Positions 1 through 9,492 of a DNA stretch of 49,481 bases are shown one piece after another (the stretch's first letter is position 1; each line of letters begins with the position of its first letter). The notes under the pieces are model-generated. The model was not told the DNA's origin. It searched no databases and saw only the letters and a program-made list of their open reading frames with translations. Source of the DNA: Micromonospora sp. H61. Its GTDB lineage: Bacteria > Actinomycetota > Actinomycetes > Mycobacteriales > Micromonosporaceae. The translations under genes and the position numbers were made by a program. The stretch covers positions 1 through 49,481 of the forward strand of contig NZ_JAGPXY010000047.1 in the NCBI RefSeq assembly GCF_018070325.1, read 5' to 3'.

Positions 1-210
1 CAACGCCGCGGCGGCGTCCCGCAGCTCCGTGGCGCGGGCCCGCAGCTCCCGCGACGCCGGGGTCACCGACGCCCCGCGGCCCGGTGGGGTCAGGTCCCCG
101 CCGGCCGCCGTCCACCGCTGGGCGATCGATGTGACGTCGCGGCCCTCGTCCCGGCTGGCCGCCAGCTCGTGCGGCAGCAGGTCCTCGGGCTGAACCCAGG
201 TGATCCTCAC
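1..210 (-). CDS. ADP-ribosylglycohydrolase family protein, N-terminal part (cut by window edge)
   Basis: Seventy codons from a GTG start at 210 run out of the window. The start overlaps the TGA of the upstream gene (stop 207-209), so the two are translationally coupled. The product begins VRITWVQPEDLLPHEL and continues with an Arg/Asp-rich stretch and IAQRWTAAGG. This N-terminal extension (WVQPEDLxxHEL) is one I recall from long actinobacterial ADP-ribosylglycohydrolase-family proteins, where it precedes the catalytic domain; the catalytic residues lie outside the window. The assignment therefore rests on the leader region and on its position directly behind another family member. It would be the last visible gene of the importer operon. 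Confidence 0.6.
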   Translation of the reverse strand, partial: MRITWVQPEDLLPHELAASRDEGRDVTSIAQRWTAAGGDLTPPGRGASVTPASRELRARATELRDAAAAL

Positions 211-1376
211 CGGGTCTCGCCCCCAACCCCCCGGGTGGCACCGGCGGCCAGCCCGGCGAACCGTTCCGCCCGGCGGGCGAACCGGGCCTGGTCGCGCTCG
301 AAGACCTCGCCGGCCACCGTCGCCAGGACCCGGGCCGGCTCCACCAGGTCGGTCCTGGAGGCGGTGGCGACCACTTCGGACCACTCCGCCGGCACCGCGT
401 CGGCGCCACCGAGCGCCCCGGCGATGGCGGCGGCCATGGTGGCTGTGGAGTCGGCGTCCCGGCCGTAGTTGACCGAGCCGAGCACCGCGGCCCGGAAATC
501 GCCGCCGGCCACCACGAGCATGCCGAGCGCCACCGGCAGCTCCTCGATGGCGTGCAGGCGACTGGGCCGCCGCGCGCCGAGGCCGGGGCTGCGGTACTCC
601 TCCCCCACCGTGTCGTAGGGGGCGACCGCGGCCCGCAGCGCCGGGATGGCCTGCTTCCAGTCGTGGTGGCCGCGGGCCTCCTTGACCACCGCGTCGATTG
701 CCGCGCGGGTGCCGTCGCGGGCCAGGTCCAACGCCGCCGCGACGACGTCCTCGACGCCCGCGCCGGGCGTCGCGGCCGCCGCGACCGCTGCCGCGAACAC
801 GGCGGCGGCCTCCCGCCCGTAGCTGTGCTGGTGCGCGCCGGCGATCTCCACCGCCTCGGCGTACGCCCCGGCCGGGTCGCCCGCGTTCACGATGCCGACC
901 GGGGCCATGTACATGGCCGCGCCACAGTTGACGATGTTGCCGACCCCGGCCTCGCGCGGGTCCGCGTGGGCGTGGTGCAGACGGGTGACCAGCCACCGCT
1001 CGGCGGCCGCGAGCCGGTGGAAGGTCACCCCGTCGCGCTCCAGGTCGGGGATGTACACCACCCGCTCGATCAGGTCGGGAACCAGCAGCTCCACCACGTC
1101 GTACGCGTCGAGGTGGTCCCGTTTGGCCGCGTACGCGCGGACCAGGGCGTGGGTCATCAACGTGTCGTCGGTGATGTGCCCGTCGCCCTTGTGGTACGGC
1201 GCGAGGGGTCGCGCGGTGGCCCAGTCGGCGTGGTACGGGGGCACGATGCCCTCGACCCAGCCGCCGAAGCGAGTACGGATCTGCTCGGGCAGCGCCGTCT
1301 CGGTGGCGCCGCCCAGGGCGTCTCCGACAGCGGCGCCGACCAGGCAACCGACCGATGTGTCGAGCAAGAGTGACAT
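207..1376 (-). CDS. ADP-ribosylglycohydrolase family protein
   Basis: A 389-residue soluble protein of the ADP-ribosylglycohydrolase (DraG/ARH) family, which hydrolyses N- or O-linked ADP-ribose or related ribosyl bonds using two Mg2+ ions. The N-terminus has the family GAAVGDALGG signature (about residues 14-23). The metal-binding GHITDDT motif is at about 66-72, and a late GRDADSTATMAAAIAGALGG-type segment supplies the second Asp ligand set. It is the fifth gene of an operon with a LacI regulator and a sugar-type ABC importer, only four bases after the binding-protein gene, and overlaps a second family member by four bases. The natural substrate is unknown. The context suggests an imported ribosylated compound rather than protein de-ADP-ribosylation; that is inference. 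Confidence 0.85.
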   Translation of the reverse strand: MSLLLDTSVGCLVGAAVGDALGGATETALPEQIRTRFGGWVEGIVPPYHADWATARPLAPYHKGDGHITDDTLMTHALVRAYAAKRDHLDAYDVVELLVPDLIERVVYIPDLERDGVTFHRLAAAERWLVTRLHHAHADPREAGVGNIVNCGAAMYMAPVGIVNAGDPAGAYAEAVEIAGAHQHSYGREAAAVFAAAVAAAATPGAGVEDVVAAALDLARDGTRAAIDAVVKEARGHHDWKQAIPALRAAVAPYDTVGEEYRSPGLGARRPSRLHAIEELPVALGMLVVAGGDFRAAVLGSVNYGRDADSTATMAAAIAGALGGADAVPAEWSEVVATASRTDLVEPARVLATVAGEVFERDQARFARRAERFAGLAAGATRGVGGETR

Positions 1377-1380
1377 GTCG

Positions 1381-2673
1381 TTACCTCAGAACCTGCTTGC
1401 CACCGTCGACCAGCTGCGTGCCGAGCTGATCGAGGGTGATCTTGTTGGCGAAGTACTGCTGGAGGGCCGGGGTGGCGTACTTGGTCTTCCACTCCGGGTA
1501 GCCGTCGGCCTGCTGGAACGGGGCGACGGTCAGGTCCGTGGCGCTGTCCGCGGCGACGTCCCAGCCCTGCTTGCCGGCGGTGAGCTTGACCAGTTCCTCG
1601 TTGGCCTGCTTGCCGGTCGGCACCAACCAGTCGCCCTTGGCCAGGGCTGCCATGTTGGTCGGGTTCAGGAAGTACTCCAGGAACTGCGCGGCCTGCTTCT
1701 TGTGCTTGCTGTCCTCGGAGATCGACAGCGTCTGCGGGTTGGCGGCCTGCTTGGTGGAGAGCCCCTTGATCGGGGGCAGTGTGACCCACTCGAAGCCGGC
1801 CGGCGCCTGCTCGACCATCTGCTGGCGCAGCGACACCGAGCCGGGCAGCATCGCGTACTTGCCGCCGAAGAAGCCGGGCAGGGTGTCCGCGCCGCTCATG
1901 CCGAGCGCCTCCGGGGAGGCGGACTTGGCGGTGTAGATCATGTCGTGGATCCGCTTCGGGATCTCCTTCTCCGCGTCGCCGACCTTGACCTCGGCGCGGC
2001 CACCGTCGCCGTAGAAGAACTTGCCGTCGTAGTTGAGTGCCAGGTTCAGCACCCGGTTGGTCGGCGACTTCAGCGCCCAGGCCGCGCCGTACTGACCGGG
2101 CTTGGTGAGCTTCTGCGCGTTGGCCTGGAACTCGTCCCAGGTCCAGCCGCCGTCGGCCGGCGGCACCGCGACACCGGCGGCGTCGAGCAGCTTCTTGTTG
2201 GCGATGACGACCTGCGACTCCAGCAGGAACGGCACACCGGTGACCTTGCCGTCGACGGTGACGGTGTCCCAGATGCCCTCGTCGATCTGGCCCTTCAGGT
2301 CGCCCGAGACCAGGTCGGAGAGGTCGGCCAGGTAGCCCTGCTTGCTGAACTCGCCGATGGAGGACGCCTCGTAGTGCACGATGTCCGGCGCGTCGCCGCC
2401 CTCGAACGAGGTGAGCAGCTGGTCGTGCACCGAGTTCCAGTCACCCTGGACGTACTCGACCTGGATGTCCGGGTGCTCGGCGTTCCACTTGGCGACCAGA
2501 TCCTTGTTGACCTGCAGCGACTCCTTCTGCCAGGCGAGGCTGAGGAAGCGCAGCTTGGCCGGGCCGTCGGTGGCCTCGTCGTCGCCGCCGGCACCGCACG
2601 CGGTGAGCGCGCCGAGGCCGATGACCGTGACCGCGGCGGCCGCCGCGAGTCGACGGAATCGGGTACGGAGCAT
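1381..2673 (-). CDS. Extracellular sugar-type solute-binding lipoprotein
   Basis: A 430-residue family 1 (MalE-like) solute-binding protein. The N-terminus has Arg residues, a hydrophobic core and the lipobox LTAC with the lipidated Cys at position 26, so the mature protein is tethered outside the membrane. The body has the usual pattern of this class: a central VPFLLESQVVIANKKLL segment where the hinge crosses, and a GGKYAMLPGSVSLRQ segment. A clear AAGGAGGT ribosome site precedes the ATG. It lies 40 bases after the two permease genes and four before the ADP-ribosylglycohydrolase, so it should deliver ligand to those permeases. No ATPase gene is seen; such importers commonly share an MsiK-type ATPase encoded elsewhere. 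Ligand unknown. Confidence 0.88.
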   Translation of the reverse strand: MLRTRFRRLAAAAAVTVIGLGALTACGAGGDDEATDGPAKLRFLSLAWQKESLQVNKDLVAKWNAEHPDIQVEYVQGDWNSVHDQLLTSFEGGDAPDIVHYEASSIGEFSKQGYLADLSDLVSGDLKGQIDEGIWDTVTVDGKVTGVPFLLESQVVIANKKLLDAAGVAVPPADGGWTWDEFQANAQKLTKPGQYGAAWALKSPTNRVLNLALNYDGKFFYGDGGRAEVKVGDAEKEIPKRIHDMIYTAKSASPEALGMSGADTLPGFFGGKYAMLPGSVSLRQQMVEQAPAGFEWVTLPPIKGLSTKQAANPQTLSISEDSKHKKQAAQFLEYFLNPTNMAALAKGDWLVPTGKQANEELVKLTAGKQGWDVAADSATDLTVAPFQQADGYPEWKTKYATPALQQYFANKITLDQLGTQLVDGGKQVLR

Positions 2674-2713
2674 GGGGGGTTACCTCCTTGGTGGTGGTGG
2701 TTGGGGGGACGGT

Positions 2714-3553
2714 TCAGCCCTTGACCGCGCCCGCGAGCGACCCGGACGAGAGCCGGCGCTGCATGAACGCGAAGAAGATCAGGCTGGGCAGCGTGGCCAG
2801 CAGTGAGCCGGCGGCCAGGGGTCCCAGCCGGGCGGTGCCCTCGATGCCGACGAACCGGGCCAGCGCCACCGGCAGGGTGGCCAGCTCCGGAGTCTTGATC
2901 AGCACCAGTGCGAAGAAGAACTCGTTCCAGGCCGAGATGAAGGAGAACAGCGCGGTCGCGACCAGGCCCGGGGCGAGCAGCGGAAAGACCACCCGCCGCA
3001 GGATCTGCACCCGGGTCGCGCCGTCGACCGATGCGGCCTCCTCAAGCTCCCTCGGGATGTTGCGGACGAAGCCCTGCAGCATCCACAGTGCGAACGGCAG
3101 CGCCCAGACCACGTAGATCAGCACCAGCCCGGCGTGCGTGTTGGCCAGGCCGACCTGCCGCAGCACCAGGAAGATCGGGATGATCAGCAGCACGAACGGG
3201 AAGAGCTGGGACAGCAGCACCCAGCCCAGTGCGGCGGTGCCGAGCTTGGAGCGGAACCGGGCGAGGGCGTACGACGCCGGCATGGCGACCAGGACGGTCA
3301 GCACCGCCGAGGCGAGGGAGACCTGGAGGCTGTTGAGCGCCGCCCGACCCAGCTCCTGCTCGGTGAAGGCCTGCACGAAGTTCTGCAGTGTCGGGTTGTC
3401 CGGGATCAACGTCGGGTGCAGGCGTACCAGTTCGCGCGGCGGTTTGAACGCCGTGGAGAGCAGCCAGACCAGCGGGAACCCGAGGAAGATCAGGTAACCG
3501 GCGAGCGCCAGGTACTGCAGCGTCCGGCTGGTGCGGCTCGGTTTTCCGAACAT
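2714..3553 (-). CDS. Sugar-type ABC transporter permease (MalG-like)
   Basis: A 279-residue inner-membrane permease with about six membrane segments, of the carbohydrate uptake transporter-1 class. The cytoplasmic coupling loop reads EEAASVDGATRVQILRRVV followed by FPLLAPG, the EAA motif that contacts the ATPase. The C-terminus (RRLSSGSLAGAVKG) is typical of MalG-type subunits. The gene starts one base after the partner permease ends and is followed by the binding-protein gene, so the three are almost certainly co-transcribed. The transported compound cannot be read from the sequence. Confidence 0.9.
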   Translation of the reverse strand: MFGKPSRTSRTLQYLALAGYLIFLGFPLVWLLSTAFKPPRELVRLHPTLIPDNPTLQNFVQAFTEQELGRAALNSLQVSLASAVLTVLVAMPASYALARFRSKLGTAALGWVLLSQLFPFVLLIIPIFLVLRQVGLANTHAGLVLIYVVWALPFALWMLQGFVRNIPRELEEAASVDGATRVQILRRVVFPLLAPGLVATALFSFISAWNEFFFALVLIKTPELATLPVALARFVGIEGTARLGPLAAGSLLATLPSLIFFAFMQRRLSSGSLAGAVKG

Positions 3554-3554
3554 G

Positions 3555-4490
3555 TCAGTTCGCCTCCCTGAGCCGGCGACGGAGATAGACAGCGAGCAGC
3601 GCGATGATGATCACGACCATGACGTTGCCGAGCGCCGCCGCGTAGCCGTAGTTGCCGTAGCGGAACGCCTCCTCGTACGCGAACAGCATCGGCAGCATCG
3701 TCTTGCCGCCCGGTCCACCGGCGGTGAGCACGTAGACCAGGCCGAACGAGTTGAAGTTCCAGATGAAGTCCAGCGAGGTGATCGCCACGATCACCGGCGC
3801 CAGCGCGGGCAACGTGACGTGCCGGAACCGGTGCCAGGTGCTCGCCCCGTCCACCGCCGCCGCCTCGTGCAGCTCGCGACCCACGCCCTGCAGACCGGCG
3901 AGCAGGACGACTGTGGTCTGCGGCATACCAGCCCAGACCCCGACGATGATCACCGCGGGCAGGGCGGTGCTGAAGTCGCCCAGCCAGTTCGTCCGCAGTC
4001 CGTCGGCGCCGATGCGGTGGAAGAACTCGTTGATCAGGCCGGCGTCGGGGTGGTAGACGAGCTTCCACAGGATGCCGACCACGACCGGCGGCATCGCCCA
4101 CGGCACGACGGCCAGCACCCGCGCCACACCGCGGAACCGCAGTTGCTGGTTGAGCAGCAGCGCCAGCCCGAGGGCGAGCAGGAACTGCAACACCGTCACC
4201 CCGACCGCCCAGAGCAGGCCGATCTTGAACGAGCTCCAGAACAGCTCGTCGCCGAGGAGTTCGCGGTAGTTGGCAAGGCCGGTGAAGCTGACCTCGACGT
4301 TGCGACCGGCGCGGGCGTCGGTGAAGCCGAGGTAGATGCCCCGCAGCAGCGGGAACACCGACAGCACCAGGATCGGCAGCAGCGACGGCAGCAACAGAAG
4401 GTAGATGGTGGTGCGGTCGGAGCGGAACCGGTTCGGCCGGCGGGCCGGCTCGGCCCGCTCGACGTCCGGCCGCTCGGCCAGGGTGGTCAT
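3555..4490 (-). CDS. Sugar-type ABC transporter permease (MalF-like)
   Basis: A 311-residue inner-membrane permease, partner of the MalG-like subunit. A basic, Pro-rich N-terminal tail precedes the first membrane segment (LLLLPSLLPILVLSVFPLL). The EAA coupling loop is HEAAAVDGASTWHRFRHV followed by TLPALAP. The ATG overlaps the TGA of the LacI gene (ATGA, four bases), so translation of importer and regulator is coupled. This is an unusual order in which the repressor is the first gene of its own operon, which implies autoregulation together with the importer. Confidence 0.9.
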   Translation of the reverse strand: MTTLAERPDVERAEPARRPNRFRSDRTTIYLLLLPSLLPILVLSVFPLLRGIYLGFTDARAGRNVEVSFTGLANYRELLGDELFWSSFKIGLLWAVGVTVLQFLLALGLALLLNQQLRFRGVARVLAVVPWAMPPVVVGILWKLVYHPDAGLINEFFHRIGADGLRTNWLGDFSTALPAVIIVGVWAGMPQTTVVLLAGLQGVGRELHEAAAVDGASTWHRFRHVTLPALAPVIVAITSLDFIWNFNSFGLVYVLTAGGPGGKTMLPMLFAYEEAFRYGNYGYAAALGNVMVVIIIALLAVYLRRRLREAN

Positions 4491-5590
4491 GCGGTCACCC
4501 CTTCGCTGGACGGGTGGGTGGTCGGTGGGCCGGCCGGCCCGGTGGCGGGTCGAGGGACCGGCAGGGTCGCGGCGCTGGACGCGCGAACGACGAGACTTGG
4601 CGGCACCTGCTCGCGCCGCGGGGGCAGAGTCGCGTCGGCGATGCGTTGCAGGAGCAGTTCGGCGGCTCGGCGACCACGCTCGGCCGAGCCGAGCGAGACG
4701 CTGGAGAGCTGGGGAAACATCATCCGGGCTAGTTCGGTGTCGTCCATGCCGACCAGGGCGACGTCCTGCGGCACCCGGCGACCGGCGACCAGCAGGGCGT
4801 GCAGTGCGCCGACCGCGATGAGGTCGTTGGCGCAGACCAGGGCGTCCGGGTCGGCGCGGGCGAGCAGTCGCTCGGTGGCGGCGCGGCCGGCCGCGTACTG
4901 GAAGTCACCGACCTCGATCAGCTCGTCGTCGAGCCCGATGCCGTGTCGGGCCAGGGCGGCCCGGAACCCGGCGTCGCGGGCGGCACCCGGAACGGTGTCG
5001 AGCGGGCCGTTGACGAAGCCGATCCGCCGTCGGCCGGTGGCGACGAGATGGTCCACGGCCAGCGCCACGCCGTGCCGCGAGTCGGTACGCACGTTGTCGA
5101 TCGGAGCGTCCGCGCCGAGTTGGCCGACGACCACCACCGGCACCGGACTGTCCACCAGCGCGGTGAGGTGATCGTCGGTGACCCGGATCGGCGAGACGAT
5201 CATGCCGTCCACGTAGCGGTTGGCCAGTCGTCGCAGCAGGGCGGTCTCGTTGTCGATCCGCCCGCCGGTGGCGTGCACCAGCAGTTGCCGCCCGGAGGAC
5301 GCGACCACTGCCTCGATGGCCCGCATCATCTCCACGTAGACCGGGTTGCCGATGTCCTCCACCGCGAGTGCGATCAGGCCGGTGCGCTGGGACTGCAACG
5401 ACCTGGCGATCGCGTTGGGCACGTAGCCCACCTCGGCCGCCGCCTCGCGAACCTTGCGGATCGTCTCGGGGCTGCCGCCGACGCCGTTGAGCACCCGCGA
5501 GGCGGATGCGATGGAGACGCCGGCGCGGGCGGCGACGGTGTGCACCGTGGGCCGGCCGTCCGCCGGTTCCTGTAAACGTTTACGACCCAC
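4487..5590 (-). CDS. LacI-family transcriptional regulator of the importer operon
   Basis: A repressor of about 367 residues with an N-terminal LacI helix-turn-helix (TVHTVAARAGVSIASASRVLNG, then TIRKVREAAAEVGYVPN) and a periplasmic-binding-protein-like effector domain ending in the usual DDTELARMMFPQLSSV region. I prefer the GTG at 5590, because GGAGG lies eight bases upstream. The frame also stays open to a GTG at 5605, and a further GTG sits just before VHTVAARAG. A perfect 12-bp palindrome (5572-5583) falls within the first codons and two related sites lie upstream, so the protein very probably represses its own operon. Its effector is likely the imported compound or a breakdown product. 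The four-base overlap with the next gene supports co-expression. Confidence 0.9.
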   Translation of the reverse strand: MGRKRLQEPADGRPTVHTVAARAGVSIASASRVLNGVGGSPETIRKVREAAAEVGYVPNAIARSLQSQRTGLIALAVEDIGNPVYVEMMRAIEAVVASSGRQLLVHATGGRIDNETALLRRLANRYVDGMIVSPIRVTDDHLTALVDSPVPVVVVGQLGADAPIDNVRTDSRHGVALAVDHLVATGRRRIGFVNGPLDTVPGAARDAGFRAALARHGIGLDDELIEVGDFQYAAGRAATERLLARADPDALVCANDLIAVGALHALLVAGRRVPQDVALVGMDDTELARMMFPQLSSVSLGSAERGRRAAELLLQRIADATLPPRREQVPPSLVVRASSAATLPVPRPATGPAGPPTTHPSSEGVTA

Positions 5591-5683
5591 GTCCGGCACC
5601 TCCACCCGATAGCTGTAAACGTTTCCGGGGAGTCTGCTCCGCAGGCGCCAGAGAGGTCAACCCCCCGTTACGAAAACGTTTCC
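5572..5683. promoter_or_regulatory. Three LacI-type operators at the head of the ADP-ribosylglycohydrolase/importer operon
   Basis: Three related dyads with a central CG lie within 112 bases: GTAAACGTTTAC at 5572-5583 (perfect palindrome), GTAAACGTTTCC at 5615-5626 and GAAAACGTTTCC at 5672-5683. The first overlaps codons 3-6 of the LacI gene when the GTG at 5590 is used. The centre-to-centre distances are 43 and 57 bases. Sites of this shape are typical of LacI-family proteins, and the adjacent LacI gene is the natural candidate to bind them. Confidence 0.8.
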
Positions 5684-5713
5684 AACCCCCGTACCAGCAG
5701 ACCGGACCGCCGT

Positions 5714-5770
5714 TGATCAAGAGGTTTTCGTCATCCCGCCCGGCGTGGCGTGACGCCAACCTCTTGATCA
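5714..5770. repeat. Long-armed intergenic inverted repeat (family A), also a candidate terminator for the ABC-F gene
   Basis: Perfect 13-base arms, TGATCAAGAGGTT at 5714-5726 and AACCTCTTGATCA at 5758-5770, flank a 31-base GC-rich spacer. The element ends five bases from the stop of the ABC-F gene, on the side where its transcript would end. I recall near-identical arms in many intergenic regions of Micromonospora genomes, which suggests a dispersed repeat rather than a one-off terminator; that recollection needs a genome search. Confidence 0.7.
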
Positions 5771-5775
5771 CCGAC

Positions 5776-7401
<1,626 letters not shown>

Positions 7402-7420
7402 GGGGAACCTCGGAGAACGA

Positions 7421-7462
7421 CTATCCGGGGCGCACACCGGCACCCCGGCGGAAGCAGGACAT
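7421..7462 (-). CDS. Possible 13-residue leader peptide upstream of the ABC-F gene
   Basis: ATG at 7462 to TAG at 7421-7423 encodes MSCFRRGAGVRPG, ending 19 bases before the ABC-F start. There is no Shine-Dalgarno in front, so it would need leaderless or reinitiating translation. ABC-F and other ribosome-protection genes are often controlled by ribosome stalling on such small ORFs. Position and size fit that idea, but codon statistics cannot test so short a frame. Confidence 0.3.
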   Translation of the reverse strand: MSCFRRGAGVRPG

Positions 7463-7613
7463 GACGACAGTGGCCGCGGCGACTGAGGCGCGATCACGCG
7501 CCCGTCGGCGGCCGGTCCGGGTGCTCACCCGGAGATGTCGTCGTCACCTGCCACGCCTGCTCCGATCTCCGAAAACTCGGGCGCAAGGATAACTCGGCGT
7601 CGCTGGCCCCGGC

Positions 7614-8225
7614 TCAGCTCCCGCCAGTGCGGGCACCAGCGCGCAGCGAGTCGATGGTGAGGTCGAGGACGGCTTCGAGGTGGTCGATCTTTCCGGTGGA
7701 GAGCAGCAGCAGCACACCGCCCTGGATGCCGGCGAGCAGTGCCGCGGCGGCCCGGTCGGCGTCGAGGTCCGGGTCGACGTCGCCGGTCGACTGCATGTGC
7801 CGGATCCCCTCGGTGATCGCCTTCTGCCAGCGCCACATGAGCCCGGTCACGATGGCCTGCGCGCCGGGCGCCCGTCGGCCGGTCTGGCCGAGCAGACCGT
7901 TGAGGGGGCACTTCACCCCCTGGGCGAGGTACCGCTCGATCAGTCGGTCGCGCCAGGCGAGCCAGGCCGGCCAGGACGTCAGGTTGCTGAGCATCGGCTC
8001 CTGGTCGAGGAGCACCTGGTCCGCCTCGTGCTGGGCCACCGCGAGCAGCAGCCCTTCCTTCCCGTCGGGGAAGTAGTGGAAGAGCTGGCCCTTGCTGGTG
8101 CCGGTGTGGGCCATCACGTCCTCGAGGCGTACCTCGTCGACGCCGCGCTCGCGGATCTCGGCGGCGGCGCCGGCGACGATCCGCGCCCGGGTCGCCTCGC
8201 CCTTGCGGGTCAACGCCCGTGTCAT
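7614..8225 (-). CDS. TetR-family transcriptional regulator
   Basis: A 203-residue TetR/AcrR-type repressor. The DNA-binding domain spans about residues 8-55 (TRARIVAGAAAEIRERG, then VRLEDVMAHTGTSKGQLFHYFPDGKEGLLLAV). The rest is an all-helical ligand-binding and dimerisation domain with no recognisable ligand signature. AGGAGG lies four bases before the ATG. It is divergent from an aldo-keto reductase gene, and the shared 132-base gap holds two copies of a 14-base palindrome, so it probably represses both itself and the reductase and is released by a small molecule, perhaps the reductase substrate. Confidence 0.92.
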   Translation of the reverse strand: MTRALTRKGEATRARIVAGAAAEIRERGVDEVRLEDVMAHTGTSKGQLFHYFPDGKEGLLLAVAQHEADQVLLDQEPMLSNLTSWPAWLAWRDRLIERYLAQGVKCPLNGLLGQTGRRAPGAQAIVTGLMWRWQKAITEGIRHMQSTGDVDPDLDADRAAAALLAGIQGGVLLLLSTGKIDHLEAVLDLTIDSLRAGARTGGS

Positions 8226-8241
8226 GCGACCTCCTGGGTTC

Positions 8242-8287
8242 GGACCTGCGGGTCCAACCTATCTCGGTTTCTGGACTTGCAGGTCCA
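8242..8287. promoter_or_regulatory. Two tandem TetR-type operators
   Basis: GGACCTGCGGGTCC (8242-8255) and TGGACTTGCAGGTCCA (8272-8287) share the palindromic core GGACYTGCRGGTCC. Their centres are 31 bases apart, close to three helical turns, so two dimers would sit on the same face. They lie in the gap between the divergent TetR and aldo-keto reductase genes. Confidence 0.82.
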
Positions 8288-8357
8288 TTTTTGCCGAGCA
8301 AAGGTCGGGAACGCGCGGCCCGCAGCGGGCCGACACCACGATCGGGAGGGCACCACC

Positions 8358-9449
8358 GTGAACCACTACTACCTGCTCGGGCGGTCCGGTCTGCGGGTGA
8401 GCCGGCTGGCGCTGGGCACCATGAACTTCGGCGTCGACGGGTTCCACGCCGCGTACGGCAAGACCGAGGAGGAAGCCGAGCCGATCTTCCGGCAGTACCT
8501 GGAGTCGGGCGGGAACTTCATCGACACGGCGGACTTCTACACCGCCGGCGAGAGCGAGAAGATCCTCGGCCGCTTGATCGACCGGGCCGGCGTCCGCGAA
8601 CGACTCGTGCTCACCAGCAAGTTCACCAACACCGTCGACCCGAGCGACCCGAACGCCAGCGGCAACGGCCGCAAGCACATCATGCGGGCCGTGGAGGCGT
8701 CGCTGCGCCGGCTCGGCACCGACTACATCGACCTGTACCTGCTGCACACCTGGGACCGGATCACCCCGGTCGAGGAGGTCGTGCACACCCTCGACGACCT
8801 GGTGCGCGCCGGCAAGATCCGGTACGCCGGTCTCTCCGACGTACCGGCCTGGTACGCGGCCCGGGCGCAGAGCTACGCCGAAGCGCACGGGCTGGCCCCG
8901 ATGATCAATCTGCAGCTCCCGTACTCCCTGGTCAGCCGGGGCATCGAGGCGGAGTATGTGGCGATGGCCCAGACCATGGGCATGGGGCTCACCGCGTGGA
9001 GCCCGATCGCCAGCGGCCTGCTCAGCGGCAAGTACCGGCGCACCGGCGACGGTCTGAGCGGCAGCGGTCGGCTGACCAATCCCGACGCCGGAGGTCGCGA
9101 GGTCAGCCCCAGCGAGTGGCAGGTCATCGAGGCACTGGAGAGCGTGGCCGCCGACCTGGGTCGCAGCATGGCCCAGGTCGCGATCAACTGGGTCGCGACC
9201 CAGCCCGCCGTCGCCTCGGTGATCATCGGGGCGAGCAGCGCCGAGCAGGTCGGCAGCAACTTCGAGGCGCTCGACTTCGAGATCCCGGCCGACGCCCGCC
9301 GCCGGCTCGAGGAGGCCAGCGCGCCGGAACTCGGGGCGCCCTACGTGATGTTCACCCCGCAGTACCAGTCCTGGGTGGTGAGCCCCGGTCTCGGCATCGG
9401 CGACAAGCCGGCCGGCTACGCCCCACCGGTCTTCAACAGCGCCGCCTAG
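8358..9449 (+). CDS. Aldo/keto reductase
   Basis: A 363-residue NADP(H)-dependent oxidoreductase of the aldo-keto reductase superfamily (TIM barrel, cytosolic), closest in style to the potassium-channel-beta/YajO-like group. The catalytic tetrad is visible as Asp56 (NFIDTADFY), Tyr61, Lys88 (VLTSKFTN) and His130 (YLLHTWD). The cofactor-binding IIGASSAEQVGSNFEAL segment is near the C-terminus. The GTG start at 8358 has GGGAGGG eight bases upstream. It is divergent from, and probably repressed by, the TetR regulator through the two operators between them. Substrate unknown; likely an aldehyde or ketone detoxified when the TetR ligand is present. Confidence 0.92.
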   Translation: MNHYYLLGRSGLRVSRLALGTMNFGVDGFHAAYGKTEEEAEPIFRQYLESGGNFIDTADFYTAGESEKILGRLIDRAGVRERLVLTSKFTNTVDPSDPNASGNGRKHIMRAVEASLRRLGTDYIDLYLLHTWDRITPVEEVVHTLDDLVRAGKIRYAGLSDVPAWYAARAQSYAEAHGLAPMINLQLPYSLVSRGIEAEYVAMAQTMGMGLTAWSPIASGLLSGKYRRTGDGLSGSGRLTNPDAGGREVSPSEWQVIEALESVAADLGRSMAQVAINWVATQPAVASVIIGASSAEQVGSNFEALDFEIPADARRRLEEASAPELGAPYVMFTPQYQSWVVSPGLGIGDKPAGYAPPVFNSAA

Positions 9450-9492
9450 AACCTCGCGCGCAGCACGCCGCCGGCCCCCAACCCCCTGCCCG

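Noticed and set aside
892..2724. A 610-codon plus-strand open frame across the ADP-ribosylglycohydrolase and binding-protein genes
   Set aside because: It is antisense to two well-supported genes and has no domain pattern; long antisense frames are expected in GC-rich DNA.
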